DNA of 64,000 bases from Pseudomaricurvus hydrocarbonicus (GCF_011602365.1 NZ_JAAONZ010000004.1:310001-374000); one strand, 5' to 3'. Shown: positions 47,499 through 56,767, numbered from the stretch's first letter. A program made the numbers and translations. Notes: generated from the sequence alone by a model not told the origin.

Positions 47499-47559
47499 CT
47501 GCGACCCACCTTAATTAACTGTGATAACACCCCTTGTCAGCACGGCCTAGCGCGCCCTG

Positions 47560-47602
47560 AAGACGCCCTTGAGACGCCCTTGAGACGCTCTGAAGCCTCC
47601 CA
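47560..47602. repeat. Short tandem repeats in the DUF1415-DUF2147 gap
   Basis: GACGCCCTTGA occurs twice in tandem, flanked by two diverged copies (CGCCCTGAA and GACGCTCTGAA), giving an 11-bp period. They lie in the 273-bp gap between the divergent DUF1415 and DUF2147 genes. I see no gene there. Confidence 0.6.
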
Positions 47603-47771
47603 GAGAAGCATGACTTTGTGGTCGCCCTTGAGCGTTTGCCACGCAGAAAGTGAGTGCTAGACTGTGCCAGTGATTGGCAATTATACCGCGAGTCTGACCG
47701 CAACGGATGTTTAAAACACCAGCCCGATCTTCAAACGCGGTGCCTCAAATAATAAGAGTTAAGGAATCCAT

Positions 47772-48209
47772 ATGCTCAGGCATCAACTTTTGACGTTGCT
47801 CACCGGCTTGTCCCTACCGCTGCTCAGCTCTTTGTCCATAGCCAGTAACGAGGCTGTTCTTGGCCATTGGAATACCCTCGACCGTAACGGCAAAGCTCAA
47901 TCACTGGTTGAACTCTATTTAAACGGTGATCAACTCAACGGCCGCATCGTCAAACTTTATGATGAGTCCAAACAGGGTGCCCTCTGTCAGGAGTGCGAAG
48001 GAGAGCAACATGACCAGCCCATCGCCGGGCTGGTGTTCATCACCGGTCTCAAAGCCGCAGAGGATGAGTGGGTTGATGGCCGTGTGCTGGATCCCGAGAC
48101 CGGCAGTGAATACGACTGTAAATTGTGGCTCGACGGCGATAACCTGAAGCTCAAAGCCGGGTTTGGCTTTATCGGCCAAACCCGGGAATGGCAAAGACCG
48201 GCACCATAG
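47772..48209 (+). CDS. DUF2147 family secreted protein
   Basis: A 145-residue protein with a signal peptide (LLTLLTGLSLPLLSSLSIAS) and a compact beta-rich domain: VLGHWNTLDRNGKAQSLVELYLNGDQLNGRIVKLY, GLVFITGLKAAEDEWVDGRVLDPETGSEYDCKLWLDGDNLKLKAGFGFIGQTREWQR. This is the DUF2147 pattern, a lipocalin-like calycin fold found in many Proteobacteria. The function is not established. Convergent with the PepSY gene, so probably not part of that operon. Confidence 0.88.
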   Translation: MLRHQLLTLLTGLSLPLLSSLSIASNEAVLGHWNTLDRNGKAQSLVELYLNGDQLNGRIVKLYDESKQGALCQECEGEQHDQPIAGLVFITGLKAAEDEWVDGRVLDPETGSEYDCKLWLDGDNLKLKAGFGFIGQTREWQRPAP

Positions 48210-48332
48210 ACCTCTGCCTAAGCTTTCCGCCCGACGAAAAATTCATACTGCCCTCCCACCCCCTCCTTGACGTCGAGCGTCGCAACGCCTGGTTCAAGAA
48301 AGGGGGAAGCCAATCACCTTGTCGATCAGCGT

Positions 48333-49127
48333 CTAGCGGCGGCGTCGATGTGAGGCCAGCCAAATCCAGAACCCACTGAGCGACAAAAAGAGAAACAACA
48401 AGGCGGCAGCATCGAATAGCCATACTCCCCAGCGCCCAAAGAAACGGCCGCTGTGCAGATCTTGTACGACGCGCTCCCAGGATAACGACGACCCCAGCTG
48501 CTCATGTACAACCCGCTGGCGGATCTCCTCAGGCAACTCAGCGGCCTGACTCCAGCTTACCTCACCTGCGGAATAAGCAGGCCAGCGCAGCTGCTCCACA
48601 TCAACCACTAACGTTTCGCCGGCAACCTGGAGGCAGGCACTCTCGCCACAGAGCCCCAGCTGCTCAATGGGTACGGGTAAACCGTATAAATGATTTAGTC
48701 GCTCCACCACGTTCCCTTCCTTGTCCAGAAACAAGAGCTCTTGATCACATGCCACCATGAAGACATCACCCACCAACAAAACCCCAGCCAGGTTCTCCTG
48801 ACAAGAGCCCAGCTTGTAACCGTTGTAGTAGAGGTTGTGGTTCTGATCCCCAGAAAACCAATGGCCCGCCACCGAAAAACTGCGGGTTTTCGGAACATCT
48901 ACACCATAGAAATTCAACAGCGATAGGGAGCGAACCGGTTGCTGAGCGAGCTGCAAGGCACTGGTGTGATTCAACAGAATGCCTGTGACCGACAGGAACA
49001 CCACCAGCACGGCGACACAGAGGCCAATGCGCCGGTGCCAGCGCCACAACAGGGCACGCCAGCGATGTCTGCGCGAGACGTTAGACACTTGGGCTTTAGA
49101 GATTTGAGAGCTGGTTGTTTTGAACAT
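48333..49127 (-). CDS. PepSY-associated inner-membrane protein
   Basis: A 264-residue membrane protein with an N-terminal helix (WHRRIGLCVAVLVVFLSVTGILLNHTSAL, with the typical HRRIGL and LNH histidines) and a C-terminal helix (LFDAAALLFLFLSLSGFWIWLASHRRRR), around a periplasmic PepSY-like domain. The histidines flanking the helices are where related PepSY reductases bind heme or transfer electrons to periplasmic iron siderophores (FoxB/FpvG/PiuB type). ATG 49127 overlaps the upstream FMN-binding gene by 32 nt, so the two are coupled. Confidence 0.85.
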   Translation of the reverse strand: MFKTTSSQISKAQVSNVSRRHRWRALLWRWHRRIGLCVAVLVVFLSVTGILLNHTSALQLAQQPVRSLSLLNFYGVDVPKTRSFSVAGHWFSGDQNHNLYYNGYKLGSCQENLAGVLLVGDVFMVACDQELLFLDKEGNVVERLNHLYGLPVPIEQLGLCGESACLQVAGETLVVDVEQLRWPAYSAGEVSWSQAAELPEEIRQRVVHEQLGSSLSWERVVQDLHSGRFFGRWGVWLFDAAALLFLFLSLSGFWIWLASHRRRR

Positions 49128-49659
49128 GGGCAAAAGGTGTGAGCTGATGACAAAAGAGTGCCAGTGTAGCGATTTTCTTCAGTGCTCGCACGGATAAGGT
49201 CGCCCCGGTGATCCCGTCAATGGAACCATCCAGCTTGGCTTGCTCTGCGGACGCCAACCCCAGCCCTTGAAATTGTTGGGTAAAAAACGGATAGCGCACT
49301 TCCCCACCGCGGCTTTCACGGTATTCCATCACCTCGACCTGAGTGATCTTGCCGTTATCGACCACGACCCCCACCGTAATGGGCAACTCTTTGCCGATTT
49401 CTTCAAACACCCACAGGGTTTTGGAGCCGCCACCCAGATAGCGAACCCGCAGTGATTTAAAGCTGCGGCCTAAAATAGCTTCAATCTGATGCCGTTGATT
49501 TTTGTTGATCCACAGCATCTGCCATTGCACATCCTCTCCGGCAAATGCCTGGGATTTCAATTCGTCGATGGACATAAAACTGCCACGCTGCGCCCATGCA
49601 CTCATGACGCAGAACGCAAGAGCAGCAGCGACAACCAAGGAAAACAAACGCCTGTTCAA
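49096..49659 (-). CDS. Periplasmic FMN-binding domain protein
   Basis: A 187-residue secreted flavoprotein. After a signal peptide (LFSLVVAAALAFCVMSAWA) an FMN_bind domain follows. It ends in the covalent-flavin motif DGITGAT (residues 148-154), whose Thr154 is the expected ApbE-dependent FMN attachment site. The reading frame has no ATG at the front. TTG 49659 has GAGG 8 nt upstream and gives a proper signal peptide; earlier TTG 49722 and GTG 49689 are alternatives. It sits between the porin and the PepSY protein on the same strand, a likely electron-transfer partner. Confidence 0.82.
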   Translation of the reverse strand: MNRRLFSLVVAAALAFCVMSAWAQRGSFMSIDELKSQAFAGEDVQWQMLWINKNQRHQIEAILGRSFKSLRVRYLGGGSKTLWVFEEIGKELPITVGVVVDNGKITQVEVMEYRESRGGEVRYPFFTQQFQGLGLASAEQAKLDGSIDGITGATLSVRALKKIATLALFCHQLTPFAHVQNNQLSNL

Positions 49660-49783
49660 ACCTGAAACCTCATTGTCGGGAGAACGCACAAGGGCGCCCT
49701 TCCACTTTAGCGGCAAAGCCAAACTTGCCTGACGGCAAGTTTACCACCACCTGAGCAGACACACTTAAGGAAGCCAGCCGAAC

Positions 49784-50995
49784 CTAGAAAGACCATCCGA
49801 GGCCCAGGTTCAGTGCGTCCTTATCCGTACCACTGCTTTCACTGACGAAGTCGGTGTAGTCCGCTTTCAGTACCACGGTTGGTGTTAGCCAGTAATTCAC
49901 ACCGTATTCCCACACTTCGGTATCGTCACTATTACTGAAACCGGCCGTAGTATTGTATTCACTGTAACGGGCAAACACACCCAGCGAGTCGGTGAACTTG
50001 TAGGACGGTTCCAGATACCAGCCATCCTGAGAATCGCGACCCAGCAGTTCAATCTCGTCACCGTCGATGTCCCATTCGGCCCAAAGGGCTCTCAAGGCAA
50101 AAGGCCCTACAGTGTAGGCAGCGTGCACTTCCGTCAACCAGGCCGAGGCCTCAGTGAGTGCGCCCTGGGAGATGTCTTCCTGATACTGAACTGTGGCCGC
50201 CAGTTCCAGTCCGGCTATGCCAGTATATTTCAGTCGAGCGGTGTAGGCGAAGTCTTCCGCGTTCGCTTTGGCCGACTTCTGGCGTCCGCTGCGAATTTTT
50301 CCTTCAGCGTTTTCCAAGCCACTGTGAAGCGCCAGGTTATAGTTCAGGCCGGGAGCCAATTCGCCCTTCAGCTGAACACCGGTTTCCCACCAAGTGGCCG
50401 GAATGATCTCTTTTTCCACCAGGTTGCGCTCGGTGCCGTAAAAGGTATCGGGCTCATGAGTTTCATTGAGAATCCCCACCGGCACCAAAAACTGACCCAG
50501 CTGGACACTGTGGTTCTGAGTGTAATCCCACTCAATGAAGGCCTGCTCCAGCTCAACCTCACCGACCTGCTCTTCACCGGCTATCCCGTGCTCCAGCTCA
50601 AACTCGGAGAAGAAGCGCACGCTGTCGGTAAATTGATGACCGAAATACAGCACAAAGCGGTGCGCATCAACTTCATCATTTTTGTCTTCAAAATGGTTGT
50701 AGTGGTGCTCACCATAACCGCCGATGGAGGTTTTCTCTACCCAGGAGGCTACTTGCGTCAGTGCTTCACTGCCGACCACACCCTGCTCGATCGCATCCGC
50801 CGCCGCCGATACCTTGACCTCAGTCTGTTGCAACTTGGAATCGGTTTGATTCAACTGGGCTTTTAATGCATTGATTTCGGCCTGTTGAGTTTGAATCAAC
50901 TGCCACATTTCTTCCATGGACGGGGTAGTATCAGCTGCTTGGGCTGAAACGGTGGCTAGGGCAATGGCTGCAGCCAACATGGACTTCTTTAGCAT
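49784..50995 (-). CDS. Outer-membrane porin, phosphate-selective O/P-like
   Basis: A 403-residue secreted outer-membrane beta-barrel. The signal peptide is MLKKSMLAAAIALATVSAQA. A coiled-coil N-terminus (EEMWQLIQTQQAEINALKAQLNQ) resembles OprO/P-type trimeric porins. Amphipathic strands follow and the chain ends in GLGWSF, with the required terminal Phe. ATG 50995 has AGGAG 6-7 nt upstream. A Fur box overlaps the promoter, and the FMN-binding and PepSY genes follow on the same strand (124-bp gap, then 32-bp overlap). The cargo is not evident; regulation suggests iron. Confidence 0.85.
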   Translation of the reverse strand: MLKKSMLAAAIALATVSAQAADTTPSMEEMWQLIQTQQAEINALKAQLNQTDSKLQQTEVKVSAAADAIEQGVVGSEALTQVASWVEKTSIGGYGEHHYNHFEDKNDEVDAHRFVLYFGHQFTDSVRFFSEFELEHGIAGEEQVGEVELEQAFIEWDYTQNHSVQLGQFLVPVGILNETHEPDTFYGTERNLVEKEIIPATWWETGVQLKGELAPGLNYNLALHSGLENAEGKIRSGRQKSAKANAEDFAYTARLKYTGIAGLELAATVQYQEDISQGALTEASAWLTEVHAAYTVGPFALRALWAEWDIDGDEIELLGRDSQDGWYLEPSYKFTDSLGVFARYSEYNTTAGFSNSDDTEVWEYGVNYWLTPTVVLKADYTDFVSESSGTDKDALNLGLGWSF

Positions 50996-51069
50996 GAACG
51001 CTCTCCTGTTCGACATTTGTGTGGAGTGGCAAGACAAAGTTACCACCCTCTAATTTTGTGTCGCGAATC

Positions 51070-51096
51070 TTATACGGATTGATAATATTTATCAAT
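51070..51096 (-). promoter_or_regulatory. Fur box overlapping the porin promoter
   Basis: ATTGATAATATTTATCAAT (51078-51096) is a 19-bp palindrome of 8-3-8 form. Its core TGATAAT-A-TTTATCA matches the 7-1-7 Fur consensus (TGATAATNATTATCA) in 13 of 14 specified positions. On the minus strand TTGATA can serve as -35 with TAAGAT 17 bp on as -10, so bound Fur would cover the promoter. The downstream gene is the porin (start 50995). A Zur site is a less likely reading. Confidence 0.78.
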
Positions 51097-51247
51097 TACA
51101 TTTAGATTGCCCATGCTATTAAGTATTTTGTGACCAGCAATCAAGCATCACCAAGTTCACCACCATCACCCTGGGATTCAACAACAGCGTGCAACTCTGA
51201 CCACGTCTTTTCACATAAAACAGTCAAAGCCACGATTAACCGACAAC

Positions 51248-51286
51248 AAAAAAGGCGCTACAGAGCAAACTCTGTAGCGCCTTTCG
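51248..51286 (-). terminator. Intrinsic terminator downstream of prpE
   Basis: A perfect 12-bp stem, GGCGCTACAGAG (51254-51265) with 51270-51281, has a 4-nt loop. On the minus strand it is followed by T6, so it suits the end of the prpE transcript about 130 bp after its stop codon. The 414 bases between the porin start and prpE end hold this and the Fur promoter, and no gene. Confidence 0.85.
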
Positions 51287-51409
51287 GGGCGACTGCGGGA
51301 CCTTATTTTACTCGGTACTTATCACCCATACCGTGCCCTTGAAAAGCTGCCATTTCAGGCAGTTCGGTGACTGGTTGCCCCCCGCCCTTTGCTGCTGTAC
51401 AGGCGGGTA

Positions 51410-53308
51410 TCAGTTGGCCTTTTTATAGCCATGCAGGGCAAGTACGTCCGCTATTTCAGGCAAACTGGCCGGGTCATCAATCGTAGAGGGCACGTTGTAA
51501 GTTTCTCCATCGGCAATTTGACGCAACAATTTACGTAGAATTTTACCCGACCGGGTTTTCGGTAACCGCTCTACCACCAGGGCTTTCTTGAAGCTTGCGA
51601 CGGCACCAATCTGATTTCGGACTCGCTCCACGAGCTCCGCCTGCAGCTCGTCCTCAGACATGGTCTCGCCATCCTTGAGGATCACCAGCCCGAGCGGCAG
51701 CTGCCCTTTCAACTCATCGGCCACACCAATAACCGTACACTCTGCAACGGCCGGATGAGCCGCCAGTACCTCTTCCATCTCGCCAGTGGACAAGCGGTGC
51801 CCAGCCACATTGATAACATCATCCGTGCGTCCCATGATAAAGACATACCCATCTTCATCCCGATAGCCCCCGTCACCGGAGACATAATAACCATCAAAGG
51901 TAGACAGGTAACCGTTCTGGAAGCGTTCAAAGTTTCCCCAGATTGTGGGCAGGCAGCTGGGAGGCAAGGGGCGCTTGATCGCCACACTCCCCTGCTCATT
52001 TGGCCCCAGCGGCGTACCCGCCTCATCCAGAATCTGCACATTAAAACCGGGCGAAGGCAAGGTTGAGGATCCCGCCTTGCAAGGCTTTGGATCAATCCCC
52101 ATGAGGTTGCCACAAATCGCCCAACCGGTTTCGGTCTGCCACCAATGATCCACAACAGGCACCGACAACAGCTCCTTTAGCCACTCATACGTGGGCGGAT
52201 CAAGGCGCTCACCGGCCAAAAACACGGTTTTCAAACAGCTGAGATCGTATTTCTTCAAATATTCAGAGTTCGGGTCAGCCTTGCGAATCGCCCTGAAAGC
52301 CGTAGGCGCTGAAAACAGCGCTTTCACACCGTATTCATTGACCACCCGCCAGAACGCACCCGCATCCGGGGTGTTGACTGGCTTGCCCTCGTACAGGACG
52401 GTCGACAACCCCGCCAACAGCGGTGCGTATACGATGTAAGAGTGACCCACGACCCAACCGACGTCCGAGGCCGCCCAAAAGACCTCTCCAGGGTCCATAT
52501 CGTAGACAGCTTTCATACTGTATTTCATGGCTACGGCATGACCCCCGTTATCACGCACAACACCTTTTGGCTTACCGGTGGTACCTGATGTGTAAAGGAT
52601 ATACAGAGGGTCGGTGCCATTCACGGTGACGCAATCCGCCGGCTGAGCTGTGGCGACCAACTGGCTCCAGTCAAGATCTCGCCCCGCCTGCATCGCGGCA
52701 GTTACTTGCTCACGCTGGAAAATAACGCAGCGCTCAGGTTTATGCTCGGCCATATCAACAGCGTCATCAAGAAGAGGCTTGTAGGGAATCACCCGATCAA
52801 CTTCAATCCCGCAGGACGCTGAAACCACCACTTTAGGCTGCGCATCATCGATCCGCACCGCCAACTCATTGGCTGCAAACCCCCCAAACACAACCGAGTG
52901 AATCGCCCCCAGGCGGGCCGTTGCCAGCATGGCGATCATCGCCTGTGGAATCATAGGCATATAGATGAGAACCCGATCCCCCTTGACCACGCCCTGCTCC
53001 TGCAAGGCACCGGCAAACAGAGATACCTGACTGAGCAGCTCATCATAAGTCAATTGCTGCTTAATTCCGGTCACAGGAGAATCGTAGAAAACCGCGACTT
53101 GAGAGCCTCGGCCCTTGGCCACATGAGCATCCAGCGCCATATGGCAGGTGTTCATTTCACCGTCCGCAAACCAGCGGTCCATACCGTTTTCATCCTGGCT
53201 CAATATCTGCTCAGGCGCTTTAAACCAGTCCAGCTCGCGGGCCTTATCGGCCCAAAAGGTTTCGGGGTGCTCAATGGATAACGCGTATTCCTGTTCGTAG
53301 GTGTTCAT
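51410..53308 (-). CDS. prpE: Propionyl-CoA synthetase (PrpE-like)
   Basis: A 632-residue AMP-forming acyl-CoA synthetase. It activates propionate, or acetate, to the CoA thioester. AMP-binding motifs are complete: YILYTSGTTGKPKGV, WWQTETGWAICGN, YYVSGDGGYRDEDGYVFIMGRTDDVINVAGHRLSTGE, and the C-terminal Lys in PKTRSGKILRK that is normally acetylated. The N-terminus (FWADKARELDWFKAPEQIL, WFADGEMNTCHMALDAHV) favours PrpE over Acs, with its Cys-His and ALDAHV pattern. The 22-bp repeats lie upstream; no prpBCD genes are in view. Confidence 0.85.
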   Translation of the reverse strand: MNTYEQEYALSIEHPETFWADKARELDWFKAPEQILSQDENGMDRWFADGEMNTCHMALDAHVAKGRGSQVAVFYDSPVTGIKQQLTYDELLSQVSLFAGALQEQGVVKGDRVLIYMPMIPQAMIAMLATARLGAIHSVVFGGFAANELAVRIDDAQPKVVVSASCGIEVDRVIPYKPLLDDAVDMAEHKPERCVIFQREQVTAAMQAGRDLDWSQLVATAQPADCVTVNGTDPLYILYTSGTTGKPKGVVRDNGGHAVAMKYSMKAVYDMDPGEVFWAASDVGWVVGHSYIVYAPLLAGLSTVLYEGKPVNTPDAGAFWRVVNEYGVKALFSAPTAFRAIRKADPNSEYLKKYDLSCLKTVFLAGERLDPPTYEWLKELLSVPVVDHWWQTETGWAICGNLMGIDPKPCKAGSSTLPSPGFNVQILDEAGTPLGPNEQGSVAIKRPLPPSCLPTIWGNFERFQNGYLSTFDGYYVSGDGGYRDEDGYVFIMGRTDDVINVAGHRLSTGEMEEVLAAHPAVAECTVIGVADELKGQLPLGLVILKDGETMSEDELQAELVERVRNQIGAVASFKKALVVERLPKTRSGKILRKLLRQIADGETYNVPSTIDDPASLPEIADVLALHGYKKAN

Positions 53309-53390
53309 TTATTATTTTTGCAACCTCGCTCTCTAAATTTTTGACTGATGGCCAGCTTAAACCCAGAGAGGAAAATTACTATTCGACTAT

Positions 53391-53456
53391 AGTCTGATTT
53401 GAATAAAGCCCGAGTCTGATTTGAATATCGCCCGAGTCTGATCTGAATATCGCCCG
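53391..53456. repeat. Three tandem 22-bp repeats upstream of prpE
   Basis: Three adjacent 22-bp units begin AGTCTGATTTGAATA, the third differing by one base (TGATCTG). They end ...GCCCG, and a diverged fourth (GTGCGAATCTGG) follows. They lie about 80-150 bp upstream of the prpE start, inside the zone expected for activator sites. Confidence 0.85.
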
Positions 53457-53602
53457 GTGCGAATCTGGCCCAACCTGAATCAGCCTGTGCCGGCCTCCAT
53501 TGAGGACAAATGCTGTCTGAAACCTACCCTGACGCCACCAGACGGTATGACCCCAAGCCAGGCATAATGCAGCCCTGATGGCTGACCCGGGCAGCGACCG
53601 AC

Positions 53603-53632
53603 AAAAAAAGGGTCTGCCAATGGCAAACCCTT
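53603..53632 (-). terminator. Intrinsic terminator after DUF3014 gene
   Basis: On the minus strand GGGTTTGCC pairs with GGCAGACCC around ATT, with T7 following. One T-G mismatch is in the stem. It lies about 30 bp beyond the stop codon of the DUF3014 gene. Confidence 0.85.
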
Positions 53633-53658
53633 CGTCAATCGCTCGCCCAACCTCGAAA

Positions 53659-54444
53659 TTACAAGTAAAACTTCAATTCCTTTAAATAGGCCTGCAGCTT
53701 TTCCCGATTGTCTTTACCCATGCGCCAAAGGGCTTTGTCCAGAGCCGACTTTTGCTCCAGGCTCTTGTCTTCATATTCGTAAAACACATGTGGCTGAACC
53801 AGCACGGCCTCTTCATCAACGTCTTCAACCGCAAGAATCCGGGCAACCGCTTCGTTCATTCGCACGCGGAAACTGTCTTCTTTACCGAGCTCACCATAAG
53901 CCTTTTCCAGCAGAGGCAACCACTCGCGGTAATAACGCCCCAAGGTGCGAGGCGGAATGGCCGTTACGGCATCGATCAAAACGGTGACACGCTGGGAGTT
54001 GGTCTCCGCCGCCAGGTATTCGTCGTCCCCCAACGCTTGAACCGCAAAGCCGGGCATGGGGAAATCAATGGGCTTGTGTCGTTGCGGAAGCTTGCCTGCG
54101 GCCAGCATATCGACGACCAATACCCACTTGCGCACCTGCTCTTCAGGCACCAACCACTGCACCAGCTGTGGCGACAAGGATTCAACAATGGCGAGCGCCT
54201 CATCATCACTGCCATCGAGGCTCGGCGGGGTTGGCAGCAAGGGCTCCTCAACAGGGCGGGGCTCAACCGGTGCGGGGGATTCGCTCACCGCCTCTTCAAC
54301 CTCGTCAGGAATCACCACTGGCTCCACAACTTCAGGCTGAACCACCTGAGGCGTCGGCTCAGGTTTATTTTTTGTCACGACAAAATATCCCGCTACGATC
54401 AAAGCCAGCACCGCAGCCAAACCTATCTTTATCCCATTATTCAT
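53659..54444 (-). CDS. DUF3014 domain-containing membrane protein
   Basis: A 261-residue protein with an N-terminal anchor (GIKIGLAAVLALIVAGYFVVT) and a long Pro/Glu/Val-rich spacer (about residues 27-70). A globular domain follows with the DUF3014 pattern VQWLVPEEQVRKWVLVVDMLAAGKLPQRHKPIDFPMPGFAV and RYYREWLPLLEKAYGELG. Orientation is probably periplasmic. The function is not established. ATG 54444 has GGGG 7 nt upstream; an in-frame ATG two codons before is equally possible. Confidence 0.85.
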   Translation of the reverse strand: MNNGIKIGLAAVLALIVAGYFVVTKNKPEPTPQVVQPEVVEPVVIPDEVEEAVSESPAPVEPRPVEEPLLPTPPSLDGSDDEALAIVESLSPQLVQWLVPEEQVRKWVLVVDMLAAGKLPQRHKPIDFPMPGFAVQALGDDEYLAAETNSQRVTVLIDAVTAIPPRTLGRYYREWLPLLEKAYGELGKEDSFRVRMNEAVARILAVEDVDEEAVLVQPHVFYEYEDKSLEQKSALDKALWRMGKDNREKLQAYLKELKFYL

Positions 54445-54960
54445 AATCATCCCCAAGGTGATTGATTCGCAATTTGATACAACCTTTTCTGAGCACACAC
54501 AATACGCCACCAATGTTTCCGCCAGGTACGAGACCGAAGCAACGAAACATTGACGGCTTCCAACCCTCTTCCCAGAAGGTAGCGCCGGGCAACATACAAC
54601 CCAAAAGGTTTTCTCACGCCACCTTTGACGCTTTTAACACCAATAAGTTTCTGATGAATTACGATCAATTATGGCACTAACAGCCTAATTCAAAAGGAAA
54701 AACCCATATTTTTTTGCGCAAATTTAAAACCGGGCCTCCAACCCATCGCTTTAGACAGGGTAATAGGGGTAAATCCACCAAGGCTTGATGGAGGCCAATT
54801 CAGCCGCTCACCATCATCATAGTGGCCTAAACACTCCCCTGTGCACAAATATGTCCCGCAAACCGTTGTGTATAAAACACAGGAATCCTTATACTTGTCT
54901 CCACCACCGGGGCTACGAGGCCCAACACACTCCCCCAACCACAAGACATCCCCTCTTTTT
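54445..54960. other. Intergenic region between DUF3014 gene and radD
   Basis: This 516-bp gap holds the divergent promoters of the two genes. Its frames are short and lack ribosome binding sites or family patterns. A His-rich frame here has no supporting evidence. Nothing else stands out. Confidence 0.4.
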
Positions 54961-56724
54961 ATGCCGGTCAAACTGCGCCCCTATCAACAGCAAACGGTTC
55001 AGGCCACCCTGCATCATTTTCGCCAGACAGACGACCCTGCAGTGATCGTCCTGCCGACAGGGGCTGGCAAAAGCCTGGTGATCGCCGAGCTGGCCAAGAT
55101 CGCAAAACGCCGCATTCTGGTACTTGCCCATGTCAAAGAGCTGGTCGAACAGAATCACCAGAAGTACGAACATTATGGCTATAAAGCCAGCGTGTTTGCC
55201 GCCGGCCTGAATCGAAAAGAATCCACGCACCAAATCACTTTTGGCAGCGTGCAATCGGTCGCCCGCAATCTCAACCATTTTAACAACGAATATTCCCTGC
55301 TGATCATCGACGAATGCCACCGAGTATCGCTGCAAGAGAGCTCCGAATACCAAAAGATCATCCACCACCTCAGAACTCACAATGTGAACCTGAAAGTACT
55401 GGGTTTAACGGCTACCCCCTATCGACTGGACAGCGGATGGATCTACCAGCAACACCTGCCACTCAAAACCCAACGCACCACCGAAGCCACGCCCTTCAAA
55501 ACCTGCATTTTCGAGCTGCCGCTCAGGCAGATGATCGCTGAAGGCTTTTTGACGGAACCCCGGCTGCTGGACGCTCCTATAGCACTTTATGATTTTGAAC
55601 AGCTCAGGCCAGGGACGAATGGTCACTATCAGGAGGCTGACTTAAACCGCGTCCTGCAGGGCGCCAAGCGTGCGACAGCCCGCATTCTGGATCAAATCAT
55701 CCATCTGGCTTCAGATCGCAGCGGTGTGATGATATTTGCCGCAACCGTCAAGCACGCGAAAGAAATCCTCACCTATCTGCCCCCGGAGTGCTCCGCCATT
55801 ATTTTGGGGGACATGCGCCCCAAGGCCCGGGACAGCGTCATCCAGGCCTTCAAACAAAAGCAGATTAAATTTCTGGTCAATGTGTCCGTGCTGACCACCG
55901 GGTTTGATGCCCCCCACGTCGATCTGATAGCGGTCTTGCGACCTACCGAGTCTGCAGGCCTGTATAAGCAGATTGTTGGCCGGGGGCTGCGCCTATCTCC
56001 AGGCAAGCAGGATTGCCTGATTCTCGATTATGCCGGCAATACCCACGACCTTTATCGACCAGACATTCCCGCCGCCAAGCCCGACAGCAATGCCGTTCCG
56101 GTGAATATCCCCTGTCCCGCGTGCCAGCATATCAACCTGTTTTGGGGGAAGACCGACAATGACGGGGATGTCATAGAACATTTCGGGCGTCGCTGCCAGG
56201 GGCTCATTGAGCGGAAAGAGCACACCCTCGAACAATGCGACTTTCGCTATCGTTTTAAAGAATGCGGCCAATGTGGAAGCGAAAACGACATTGCGGCACG
56301 CCTTTGTCACCAATGTGAACATCAGCTCGTGGATCCAGACCAAAAACTGAAAGATGCGCTGCGCCTGAACGATGCCAAAGTCATCCGCTGCGCCGGCATG
56401 ACCCTGCACCACACCACCAACAAAGATCAGCAGCCACGCCTAAAGGTTGTCTACCACGATGAAGAGGGTGTGGAGCTCAGCGAAACCTATGCCCTGACCT
56501 CCAAAGCTCAGCAAGGTCACTTTTACCATCAATTTATCCGGCACCACTTAAAATGCCCTGAAGAACGGTTTTTTCCACAACACCCGGCAGACGCCATTAG
56601 GGAGCAGGCACGCTTCAGGCACCCGGACTTCGTCATCGCCCGTAAAAAAGGCCGTTTCTGGTCGATCCGTGAGCGGATTTTTGATTACGAGGGGCACTAC
56701 CGTCGAGCCAATGAGCTGAGTTAA
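54961..56724 (+). CDS. radD: DNA repair helicase-like ATPase RadD
   Basis: A 587-residue SF2 helicase family protein that closely follows E. coli RadD (YejH), which helps process recombination intermediates with RecA. Motifs in order: Q-like LRPYQQQTVQATLHHF, Walker A VLPTGAGKS, DECH box (LLIIDECHR), LGLTATPYR, motif V VLTTGFDAPHVDL and motif VI YKQIVGRGLRLSPGK. A C-terminal zinc-binding region has CPACQHINLFWGK, RRCQG and CGQCGSENDIAARLCHQCEHQL. I chose ATG 54961, giving the family length; a frame 40 residues longer at 54841 does not match relatives. Confidence 0.95.
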   Translation: MPVKLRPYQQQTVQATLHHFRQTDDPAVIVLPTGAGKSLVIAELAKIAKRRILVLAHVKELVEQNHQKYEHYGYKASVFAAGLNRKESTHQITFGSVQSVARNLNHFNNEYSLLIIDECHRVSLQESSEYQKIIHHLRTHNVNLKVLGLTATPYRLDSGWIYQQHLPLKTQRTTEATPFKTCIFELPLRQMIAEGFLTEPRLLDAPIALYDFEQLRPGTNGHYQEADLNRVLQGAKRATARILDQIIHLASDRSGVMIFAATVKHAKEILTYLPPECSAIILGDMRPKARDSVIQAFKQKQIKFLVNVSVLTTGFDAPHVDLIAVLRPTESAGLYKQIVGRGLRLSPGKQDCLILDYAGNTHDLYRPDIPAAKPDSNAVPVNIPCPACQHINLFWGKTDNDGDVIEHFGRRCQGLIERKEHTLEQCDFRYRFKECGQCGSENDIAARLCHQCEHQLVDPDQKLKDALRLNDAKVIRCAGMTLHHTTNKDQQPRLKVVYHDEEGVELSETYALTSKAQQGHFYHQFIRHHLKCPEERFFPQHPADAIREQARFRHPDFVIARKKGRFWSIRERIFDYEGHYRRANELS

Positions 56725-56767
56725 ACCTGAAAACCCTGCTTGAAGAACAGGGCCAGTCGGGCAGAAT

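Larger units (their letters stand above)
53309..53658. other. Intergenic region upstream of prpE
   Basis: This 350-bp gap between the prpE start and the DUF3014 gene end carries three tandem 22-bp repeats (53391-53456) and a terminator (53603-53632). No gene is seen. Confidence 0.6.

Noticed and set aside
54785-55045. 86-residue plus-strand frame before radD
   Set aside because: It has a His-rich start without a ribosome binding site and overlaps radD in a different frame.
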